The notes under the pieces were generated by a model. The model was not told where the DNA came from and searched no databases. It saw only the letters and a program-made list of their open reading frames with translations. From assembly GCA_004556005.1 (NCBI GenBank), contig SFJA01000094.1, positions 1-5,725 on the forward strand: DNA of 5,725 bases, written 5' to 3'. A program made the position numbers and the translations under genes. The DNA is from Bacteroidales bacterium. GTDB lineage: Bacteria; Bacteroidota; Bacteroidia; Bacteroidales; UBA932. Positions 1 to 5,650 of this stretch are shown piece by piece. How positions within the stretch are numbered: position 1 is the first letter of the stretch; each line of letters starts with the position of its first letter.

Positions 1-736
1 TGTAATAATTCCTGTAGAGTTCCAGCGCTTCCTCCTCTGACAAGTCACAGCGGGTATAGACGCTCGCAAAGATGCCACGGGCAAAGTCGCCCCTGAGAGG
101 GACGAAGTCTATTTCCGGAATCTCACTGCCCTGAAGCAGGCCGAGATTGCGACCTATCTCGATAAGATGCTGATGCTCAAAGGTTTTGTATGCAGAGATA
201 TTGTTGTTTCTCCAACTGAAATGTGTGGTGGCTCCAGGTTTCACTCCCGCGCCTGTCGAGCCTGTGATGGCCGTGACGTTGATTTGGTCTTTCAGCAGGC
301 CGGCAGAGGCAAGAGGCAGCAGGGCAAGCTGTATCGCAGTTGCAAAGCAGCCCGGATTGGCCAGTTTGTCAGCTCCCGCAATTTCAGAGCGCTTCCACTC
401 GGGCAGACCGTAAACATAGTCCTCGGACTCGTCGCGAAAGTCCTGAGCCAGGTCTATGACCTTCAGTCCTGCAGGAGCCTCGTGCTCCGCCCAGAAACTG
501 CGGCTCTTTCCGTGAGCCGAGCACATAAACAGCAGATCGATTCCCTCAAGGTCAAGTTTGTCGGTAAACTTCTGCTCCGTTTCGCCGAATATGCCCGAAT
601 GCACCTGATAAAGGAAATTTCCCGCATTGCTCTCCGAGTGGACAAATGCAAGTTCCACCTCCGGATGGTTGAGAAGTATCCTTATCAGTTCACCGGCAGT
701 GTAACCGGCACCGCCTGTTATTCCGACCTTAATCAT
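1..736 (-). CDS. argC: N-acetyl(acyl)-gamma-glutamyl-phosphate reductase, C-terminus cut by window edge
   Basis: ArgC catalyses the NADPH-dependent reduction of N-acylglutamyl phosphate to the semialdehyde, in the cytoplasmic arginine pathway. The first 245 residues are visible; the family usually has about 320, so roughly the last quarter lies beyond position 1. The protein starts MIKVGITGGAGYTAGELIR, the typical dinucleotide-binding glycine motif. The catalytic cysteine is C130 in NPGCFAT. Further family signatures are GSTGAGVKPGATTHFSWRNN and VPLRGDFARGIFASVY. Many ArgC proteins have a histidine in the last motif (PHLGNFPRG in E. coli); here it is Leu-Arg. Bacteroides ArgC, as I recall it, also lacks that His, so this looks lineage-typical rather than damaged. 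The ATG overlaps the end of argG by 8 nt (ATGATTAA), implying translational coupling. In Bacteroides this enzyme may act on N-succinylated rather than N-acetylated substrate; the sequence alone does not decide this. Confidence 0.95.
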   Translation of the reverse strand, partial: MIKVGITGGAGYTAGELIRILLNHPEVELAFVHSESNAGNFLYQVHSGIFGETEQKFTDKLDLEGIDLLFMCSAHGKSRSFWAEHEAPAGLKVIDLAQDFRDESEDYVYGLPEWKRSEIAGADKLANPGCFATAIQLALLPLASAGLLKDQINVTAITGSTGAGVKPGATTHFSWRNNNISAYKTFEHQHLIEIGRNLGLLQGSEIPEIDFVPLRGDFARGIFASVYTRCDLSEEEALELYRNYY

Positions 737-1940
737 CGATAAGCTCGTCTTTGTGGTTGAGATAATAAGCCCTGAGAGGAGTTGACATCAACTTGATAAA
801 GCCTTTGGCCTCTTCGGAAGTCCAACCCTTGGCGCCCTCGCCGTATTCGCCCAACTTGTTCTTTACAAGGTCGTTAGGAGAATCTACACCGACGGTTTCG
901 ATGCAGTATGGCCTGAGCTTCAGGGTGACTGTGCCGCTGACGTTGCGCTGGCTGCTCTCGAGCATCGCCTCCATATCGCGCATGACCGGCTCCAGGTACT
1001 GGCTTTCGTGCAGGAACATTCCGTACCAGTTGCCTACCTGCTCCTTCCAGTACTGCTGCCACTTGCTGAGAGTGAATTTCTCAAGAAGCTTGTGTGCAGT
1101 GATAATCATCATAGGACCTGCTGCCTCGAAGCCCACGCGGCCCTTGATGCCAATGATGGTATCGCCCACGTGAATGTCACGGCCGACGCCCCAGGCAGCT
1201 CCGATAGCCTCTACAGCCTGGATTGCAGCGATCTTGTCGTCGAAGTGCTCGCCGTTCACGCTGCATATCTCGCCCTTGTCAAATCCGAGGGTCACCAGTT
1301 CCTCTCCTTCCTTGGTAGGATGCTTGAGAAACGCCTCTTCAGGCAGACCCTGCTTGGAGTCGAGAATCTCACCGCCGCAGATCGAGGTGCCCCAGAGACC
1401 TACGTTGTACGAATACTTAAGTTTCGTAAAATCAGCAAAATAGCCATTTGCGTTGAGGTAATCCACCTCTTCCTTGCGGCTGAGGTTGCCGTCACGGGTG
1501 AGGGTTATGATTTCCATATCAGGACACATCACGAGGAAGGTCATATCGAAGCGTACCTGATCGTTACCGGCACCCGTGGAACCGTGCGCAATGGCGTCTG
1601 CGCCAATGCTGTTGGCATAACGGGCAATGGCTATGCCCTGGAAAATCCTTTCAGAAGAAACGGAAATGGGATAGCAACCGTTGCGGAGCACATTGCCGTA
1701 AACCATATACTTGAGACTCTTTTCGTAGTACTCTTTGGTAACGTCGAGAGTAACGTACTCCTTTGCACCAAGCCTGTAGGCATTTTCTTCATTGGCCTTG
1801 AGCTGCTCGGTGCTGAATCCGCCGGTGTTTGCACACGCGGCATAAACCTCGTAACCCTTTTCCTTTGCAAGATACATCACCGTGTAGGAGGTATCAAGCC
1901 CGCCGCTGAACGCGACAACAACTTTTTTCTTCTTATCCAT
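729..1940 (-). CDS. argG: Argininosuccinate synthase
   Basis: This enzyme joins citrulline and aspartate using ATP to form argininosuccinate, the penultimate step of arginine synthesis. The 403-residue length is normal for the family. The N-terminal ATP-pyrophosphatase P-loop is AFSGGLDTS at residues 10-18. Residues 119-132 (HGSTGAGNDQVRFD) form the conserved citrulline/aspartate-binding region. NGCYPISVSSERI at 87-99 and VGLWGTSICGGEILDSKQG near 185-203 match the Bacteroidetes-type branch rather than the E. coli type. The start is well fixed: the Lys-rich MDKKKKVVVAFSGG is at the expected distance from the P-loop. Its ATG overlaps the stop of the upstream acyltransferase gene by 8 nt (ATGGATAA), and its own stop overlaps the argC start by 8 nt. 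No frameshift or missing key residue is seen. Confidence 0.97.
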   Translation of the reverse strand: MDKKKKVVVAFSGGLDTSYTVMYLAKEKGYEVYAACANTGGFSTEQLKANEENAYRLGAKEYVTLDVTKEYYEKSLKYMVYGNVLRNGCYPISVSSERIFQGIAIARYANSIGADAIAHGSTGAGNDQVRFDMTFLVMCPDMEIITLTRDGNLSRKEEVDYLNANGYFADFTKLKYSYNVGLWGTSICGGEILDSKQGLPEEAFLKHPTKEGEELVTLGFDKGEICSVNGEHFDDKIAAIQAVEAIGAAWGVGRDIHVGDTIIGIKGRVGFEAAGPMMIITAHKLLEKFTLSKWQQYWKEQVGNWYGMFLHESQYLEPVMRDMEAMLESSQRNVSGTVTLKLRPYCIETVGVDSPNDLVKNKLGEYGEGAKGWTSEEAKGFIKLMSTPLRAYYLNHKDELIDD

Positions 1941-2529
1941 TTTGCTGAGTTTTGTTTTCTTCGTTTAACTTGTCTTCCGGACAATGAATCTCCAGATGCT
2001 CCTTAGGGTCATAAAGCAGCCCCGTGCAGATGCACATCTTGTAATCGTGATCCTTGAGGATGTCGAAATGCCTGCAGCCTTCGCATCCCTTCCAGAATTC
2101 GGGGTCGTTCGTCAGTTCGGTGAACGGAACCGGACGGAAGCCGAATTCGTAGTTGAGCTTCATTACCGCTGCTCCCGTGGTGATCGAGAAGATCTTTGCA
2201 TCCGGGAAAAGCTTGCGGCTCAGCAGGAAGGTCTGCTCCTTGATGCGCCTTGAAAGGCCCATACCCCTGAATTTGTGGGCTACGATAAGTCCGGAGTTTG
2301 CAACGAAACTTTTGCCTCCCCACGACTCGATATAAGAAAATCCTGCCCACTCTCCTTCGTCAGTTACGGCGATTACCGCCTTGCCAGCCGTCATTTTGGA
2401 AATGATGTACTCGGGCGTCCTTCTTGCTATGCCCGTCTTGCGCTCCTGTGAGGAAATGAACACTTCGTCACATATCTCCTGAGCGTACTTGCTGTGGCTT
2501 GAGTCAGCCACCTTAACTTCAATATTCAT
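1933..2529 (-). CDS. GNAT-family N-acyltransferase of the arginine operon (candidate N-acylglutamate synthase)
   Basis: First gene of the arginine operon. The 198-residue protein has a GNAT fold signature: the acyl-CoA binding motif RGMGLS at 88-93, preceded by the strand SFVANSGLIV (74-83) and followed by a Leu/Ile-rich helix. The C-terminal part carries four cysteines, C149 and C152 (CEGC) and C166 and C168 (CIC), which could form a metal site. In Bacteroides a similar GNAT gene precedes argG and has been linked genetically to the first arginine step, making N-succinylglutamate; that assignment is from memory and is inferred here from context. I chose the start at 2529 rather than the upstream in-frame ATG at 2574. 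The GNAT domain begins with MNIEVKVADS, the additional 15 residues (MPLGSLCINRDKTTR) look non-homologous, and an A-rich stretch (acaaaacaacaag) directly precedes this ATG, as is common in Bacteroidetes. The substrate remains unproven. Confidence 0.87.
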   Translation of the reverse strand: MNIEVKVADSSHSKYAQEICDEVFISSQERKTGIARRTPEYIISKMTAGKAVIAVTDEGEWAGFSYIESWGGKSFVANSGLIVAHKFRGMGLSRRIKEQTFLLSRKLFPDAKIFSITTGAAVMKLNYEFGFRPVPFTELTNDPEFWKGCEGCRHFDILKDHDYKMCICTGLLYDPKEHLEIHCPEDKLNEENKTQQNG

Positions 2530-2626
2530 TCTTGTTGTTTTGTCCCGGTTGATACACAAAGACCCTAACGGCAAGACAAACCGAGATTGTCAATTGCAAT
2601 TATTGTCGGGTCGAAATTCTGTCTGG

Positions 2627-2640
2627 AGTGTTTGCACACT
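2627..2640 (-). promoter_or_regulatory. Small hairpin with GCAA tetraloop in the arginine-operon leader
   Basis: On the minus strand the sequence reads AGTGT-GCAA-ACACT, a perfect 5-bp stem closed by a GNRA-type tetraloop, about 100 nt upstream of the acyltransferase start. A second possible stem, GGAGG/CCTCC with an 8-nt loop, lies at 2660-2677. Neither is followed by a T-tract, so they are not terminators. They may be part of a structured leader RNA, but short stems like these also occur by chance. Confidence 0.25.
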
Positions 2641-2706
2641 GGTGAATTTCCGATTTTTGGGAGGGTTCTACGCCTCCTGAACTCGGACTCGGGTACTTAT
2701 ATGAAG

Positions 2707-2726
2707 TGTGCCATACATTTGTGCCA
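2707..2726. repeat. Direct repeat TGTGCCA x2 next to the arginine promoter
   Basis: Two identical copies of TGTGCCA (2707-2713 and 2720-2726) sit 13 bp apart, just downstream of the proposed -7 box for the arginine operon, where transcription would start. The position suits a repressor operator, but a 13-bp period is not close to one helical turn and no regulator is identified. Confidence 0.3.
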
Positions 2727-2758
2727 CAAAGTTAAACCAAAACAATCGAAAAAGCAAG
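2727..2758 (-). promoter_or_regulatory. Probable Bacteroidetes-type promoter of the arginine operon
   Basis: Reading the minus strand, TAACTTTG (2734-2727) matches the Bacteroidetes -7 consensus TAnnTTTG. CTTGC at 2758-2754 provides a TTG-type -33 element, with 19 bp between TTGC and the -7 box, which is the usual spacing. Transcription would start near 2720, giving a leader of roughly 190 nt before the acyltransferase ATG at 2529. No better match was seen closer to the gene. Confidence 0.5.
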
Positions 2759-2760
2759 AC

Positions 2761-2847
2761 TTACACTTCGATTCCCAGTTCTCTGAACAAAGTAAGACTG
2801 TCCTCATTGAGTCTTCCTTTTGATTGAATGGCAATTATAGTGATTAT
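2761..2847 (-). pseudogene. hisG: Remnant of the 5' end of hisG (ATP phosphoribosyltransferase)
   Basis: On the minus strand, 28 codons followed by TAA translate to a clear match to the N-terminus of HisG, the first enzyme of histidine synthesis. The core reads AIQSKGRLNEDSLTLF and then RELGIEV. The corresponding E. coli stretch is IAMQKSGRLSDDSRELL followed by ARCGIKI. An intact HisG would have about 200-290 residues; here the match ends at the TAA (2763-2761) and no frame after it resembles HisG. The first codon of the matching stretch is ATA (2847-2845), where Bacteroidetes HisG would have ATG, and TGA precedes it. The simplest reading is a deletion remnant whose start codon has decayed. 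A short leader peptide is less likely because no start codon is present. The homology is strong; the history is inference. Confidence 0.75.
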
Positions 2848-2861
2848 TCAGAATTATTTGA

Positions 2862-2869
2862 TAAATTTG
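2862..2869 (+). promoter_or_regulatory. Candidate -7 element for lysC
   Basis: TAAATTTG matches the Bacteroidetes -7 consensus TAnnTTTG and lies 87 nt before the lysC start, giving a plausible short leader. No convincing TTG-type -33 element is found about 19-21 bp upstream, so the call is weak. Confidence 0.35.
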
Positions 2870-2940
2870 CAGGCCGCGTTTGGCTCTGTCTCGGGATTTT
2901 ATTTCGGAATTTGACAAACTGCGTCGGACTTATGAATTAG

Positions 2941-2950
2941 TAGTGCACTA
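2941..2950. promoter_or_regulatory. 10-bp perfect palindrome before lysC
   Basis: TAGTGCACTA is a perfect inverted repeat ending 6 nt before the lysC ATG. It could be a regulator half-site or affect ribosome access. It does not extend beyond 10 bp and may be accidental. Confidence 0.2.
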
Positions 2951-2956
2951 TATTAT

Positions 2957-4291
2957 ATGAAAGTAATGAAATTCGGGGGAACCTCAGTCGGTTCTCCGGC
3001 CCGTATCAAGAGCGTGGCCGAATTGATAACAGCCCCTTGCAGTCAGCGCAACCTCGTTGTGCTCTCGGCTATGTCAGGTACAACAAACACCCTCGTGGAG
3101 ATTTCCGACTATCTTCACAAGGGCAACCGTGAAGGTGCAAAGGAAACCATAGGGCGTCTCAAGTCGCTTTATGCCGGACATATCGCGGCGCTCTACGAAA
3201 GCGAAAAATATAAAAAGGAAGCCGAGCAGTATATCAACGGATGTTTCTCCCTTATCAGCAACATCACAAAGCAGTTGTTTACCAGTGTGGAAGAAAAGAT
3301 CATCCTCGCACAGGGAGAACTGATTTCTACACATATGATGTATTACTATCTGCTCGAAAAGGGGGTAAAGGCGGTTCTTCTGCCGGCACTTGACTTTATG
3401 CGCACCGATGCCAACGGAGAACCCGATTCAGATGCCATCAAAGCCAGGCTCCTTCCTCTCATTGAGGCCGAAGCGGATGCCGAACTCTTTATTACCCAGG
3501 GATTTATCTGCCGTAACTTCCACAACGAGGTTGACAACCTTCTCCGCGGCGGCTCTGACTACACTGCATCCCTGGTCGGAGCAGCCGTACAGGCAAGCGA
3601 AATCCAGATTTGGACAGACATTGACGGTATGCACAACAATGACCCGCGCGTGGTCGAAGGCACTTCTCCGGTGCGCCACCTCAACTTTGACGAGGCCGCC
3701 GAGCTCGGTTATTTCGGAGCAAAGATCCTTCATCCTACCTGCATTCTTCCGGCAAAATACGCCAACATTCCGGTAAGGCTTCTCAATACTATGGAACCTG
3801 ACGCCCCGGGAACCACGATCGACAACAATCTCGACCCGGGCACCATCAAGGCCGTCGCAGCCAAGGACAACATTACCGCAATCAAGATCAAGTCCAGCCG
3901 AATGCTTCTCGCTCACGGTTTCCTCCGCAAAGTCTTTGAGATATTCGAAAGCTATCATACTTCCATCGATATGATCTGCACCTCCGAGGTCGGAGTGTCA
4001 ATGTCAATAGATAACACCAAGCACCTCAGCGAGATAGTAACCGACCTCAAGAAATACGGAACGGTTACTGTCGATACCGATATGTGCATAGTCTGCGTTG
4101 TCGGCGATATGGATTGGGAAAACCTCGGATTCGAATCGCGCGCAATGGACGCCCTCAAGGACATTCCTGTCCGAATGGTATCATACGGAGGAAGCAACTA
4201 CAACATCTCCTTCCTCGTAAAGTCATCCGACAAGCGCCGCACCCTCTGCGCCCTGAGCCGGTTCCTCTTTGCCGACACCGGCAGGTCATAG
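2957..4291 (+). CDS. lysC: Aspartate kinase, monofunctional, with C-terminal ACT domains
   Basis: LysC phosphorylates aspartate with ATP, the entry step to lysine, threonine and methionine synthesis. The 444 residues match the usual length of monofunctional kinases. The N-terminus MKVMKFGGTSVGS carries the KFGGTSVG kinase signature. Family motifs follow: QGF at 181-183, LRGGSDYTASLVGAA at 196-210 and WTDIDGMHNNDPR at 219-231 (nucleotide and aspartate binding). FGAKILHP at 253-260 is also typical. The C-terminal part, from about residue 305, fits two ACT modules (about 305-370 and 375-435), which bind a feedback amino acid; lysine is likely given the downstream lysA, but this is inferred. No homoserine dehydrogenase domain is fused. 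The frame is intact with no unusual residues. lysA follows after 53 nt without a visible promoter or terminator, so the two genes are probably co-transcribed. Confidence 0.96.
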   Translation: MKVMKFGGTSVGSPARIKSVAELITAPCSQRNLVVLSAMSGTTNTLVEISDYLHKGNREGAKETIGRLKSLYAGHIAALYESEKYKKEAEQYINGCFSLISNITKQLFTSVEEKIILAQGELISTHMMYYYLLEKGVKAVLLPALDFMRTDANGEPDSDAIKARLLPLIEAEADAELFITQGFICRNFHNEVDNLLRGGSDYTASLVGAAVQASEIQIWTDIDGMHNNDPRVVEGTSPVRHLNFDEAAELGYFGAKILHPTCILPAKYANIPVRLLNTMEPDAPGTTIDNNLDPGTIKAVAAKDNITAIKIKSSRMLLAHGFLRKVFEIFESYHTSIDMICTSEVGVSMSIDNTKHLSEIVTDLKKYGTVTVDTDMCIVCVVGDMDWENLGFESRAMDALKDIPVRMVSYGGSNYNISFLVKSSDKRRTLCALSRFLFADTGRS

Positions 4292-4966
4292 GACTCGCGC
4301 GAAAAGATAATGAGTTGTATGCCAATTAGATAGAGACAATTCTAATGCTTAAAGGACAATTCCCGGTTGAAAAGTTCGCTTCTTTGCGGACACCGTTCTA
4401 CTACTACGACCTGCCGCTGCTGCGCCGTACGCTCAACAAGATTCGAGAGTGCATCGAGCCTTATCCGCAGTTCCACGTCCACTACGCAGTTAAAGCCAAT
4501 TTTAACGGGAAGATTCTTCAGGAGATTTCTCGTTGCGGATTCGGTGCGGACTGCGTCAGCGGGGGAGAGATCCGGGCGGCGCTGCAGAATGGATTTGCCC
4601 CGGAAAGCATTGTGTATGCGGGAGTTGGCAAGAGTGACGAGGAGATCCTTCTCGCCCTCGACGCCGGAATTGCCCGTTTCAACGTCGAGTCTGCTGCCGA
4701 GCTTGAGGTCATAAACGAACTTGCCCTTTCGCGCGGTGTGGTCGCCCCGGTAAGCCTCCGCGTCAATCCAGACATCGGCGCGCATACCCACGCCAATATC
4801 ACTACCGGTCTGGCGGAAAACAAATTCGGCATCAACTACGAACAATTGCCGGGCGTCATTGAATTGGCGGACAGCCTGCCCGGTGTCGAATACAAGGGCC
4901 TGCACTTCCACATCGGCTCCCAAATCCTTGAAATGGATGATTTTGTGGCGCTTTGTAACCGCATCA

Positions 4967-4981
4967 ATGTCCTATGTCCTA
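4967..4981 (+). repeat. lysA: 7-bp tandem duplication causing the lysA frameshift
   Basis: ATGTCCT occurs twice in perfect tandem (4967-4973 and 4974-4980), with period 7 persisting through 4981. Removing one copy changes the translation from RINVLCPSRT to RINVLAEQILRQ, which fits the family (Bacteroides LysA has RVNELQDKLEARR here, from memory) and brings the rest of lysA into frame. The extra copy shifts the frame by +1. It also places an ATG (4967-4969) in the downstream lysA frame. Confidence 0.85.
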
Positions 4982-5020
4982 GCCGAACAGATACTCCGCC
5001 AACGCCGCGGCAGACTTGTT

Positions 5021-5650
5021 CCTGCCGCTTCGTCTGCTGCTGCCGTGGGATACTCCTCCTCCGCTGTCGGTGCTGCGGGTGTCTCGGGTTCCGGTGCTGT
5101 TGCTGGTGCCGCTGCTGGTGTTGCGGGTTCCGGTGCTGTTGCTGGTGTTGCAGGTGCTGCGGGTGCTGCGGGTGTTGCGGGTTCCGGTGCTGTTGCTGGT
5201 GCCGCTGCTGGTGCTGCTGGTGTTGCAGGTGCTGCGTCGGCGTCGGTGCTGGGTGCTGCGGGTGTTGCGGGTTCCGCTGCTGGTGTTGCAGGTGCTGCTG
5301 GTGTTGCAGGTTCCGGTGTCGCTGCGGGTGTTGCAGGTTCCGGTGCTGTTGCTGGTGCCGCTGCTGGTGTTGCAGGTGCTGCGGGTGTTGCGGGTTCCGG
5401 TGCCGCTGCTGGTGTTGCAGGTGCTGCGGGTGTTGCGGGTGTTGCGGGTGTTGCGGGTTCCGGTGCTGTTGCTGGTGCCGCTGCTGGTGTTGCAGGTGCT
5501 GCGGGTGTTGCGGGTTCCGGTGCTGGTGCTGGTGCCGCTGCTGGTGTTGCAGGTTCCGGTGCTGTTGCTGGTGCCGCAGGTGCTGCGGCGTCGGTGCTGG
5601 GTGTTGCGGGTTCCGGTGTCGCTGCTGGTGCTGCGGCGTCGGTGCTGGGT
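5021..5650 (+). repeat. A-poor repeat array inside lysA, encoding a Gly/Ala/Val/Ser low-complexity segment in the lysA frame
   Basis: Between LysA residues ending GRL and restarting DINVGGG lie about 630 bp of internally repeated DNA. In the downstream lysA frame it begins VPAASSAAAVGYSSSAVG and then becomes units such as GSGAVAGAAAGVAGAAGVA (57 nt, exact at 5336-5392 and 5456-5512). GGTTCC (Gly-Ser) occurs 11 times, from 5087 to 5609, at spacings of 27-90 nt that are all multiples of three. A second unit, encoding GAAASVLG, occurs at 5579-5602 and at the right boundary 5627-5650, with a variant near 5231-5254 (AASASVLG). From 5060 to 5649 there are only about ten A residues, all in GCAGG, and no stop codon in any of the six frames, so openness alone does not prove coding. 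The minus strand would read Pro/Ala/Thr/Glu repeats (PEPATPAAP). The array resembles no insertion sequence or CRISPR; no target-site duplication or terminal inverted repeats are seen. Confidence 0.85.
5428..5457 (+). other. Potential G-quadruplex within the repeat array
   Basis: Four GGG runs (5428-5430, 5437-5439, 5446-5448, 5455-5457) are separated by three identical 6-nt loops (TGTTGC), meeting the common G3-N(1-7) pattern. The block comes from a 9-bp unit GGTGTTGCG repeated three times (5429-5455), which encodes Gly-Val-Ala. It could promote slippage or polymerase pausing; folding is not shown. Confidence 0.4.

Larger units (their letters stand above)
2530..2956. other. Divergent intergenic region between the arginine operon and lysC
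   Basis: These 427 bp separate the leftward arginine operon from rightward lysC. From left to right they hold the presumed leader of the arginine operon (about 2530-2720), a direct repeat and a Bacteroidetes-type promoter for it (2707-2758), a remnant of the hisG start on the minus strand (2761-2847), a weak candidate promoter for lysC (2862-2869) and a small palindrome just before lysC (2941-2950). A 78-codon plus-strand open frame (2587-2823) has no recognisable similarity and overlaps these elements, so it is not called. There is no tRNA, no rho-independent terminator with a T-tract, and no argR gene. From memory, argR often lies just upstream of this acyltransferase in Bacteroides. Confidence 0.7.

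Noticed and set aside
1008..2006. Long plus-strand open frame of 332 codons opposite argG
   Set aside because: It is the antisense shadow of argG and the acyltransferase, whose minus-strand products have clear family motifs.
2587..2823. 78-codon plus-strand open frame in the intergenic region
   Set aside because: No recognisable domain, and it runs antisense to the hisG remnant and the arginine promoter.
2822..2850. TGAAT...ATTCA inverted arms resembling an ArgR box
   Set aside because: The arms are about 16 bp apart instead of the close spacing of ARG boxes, and the stretch is explained by the hisG remnant.
2911..2936. TTGACA followed by TATGAA upstream of lysC as a sigma-70 promoter
   Set aside because: The spacer is 14 bp rather than about 17, and Bacteroidetes primary sigma factors do not use this pattern.
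5021..5650. CRISPR array or VNTR with unique spacers
   Set aside because: Units are 9-63 nt, of low complexity and contiguous; there are no constant repeats separating unique spacers.
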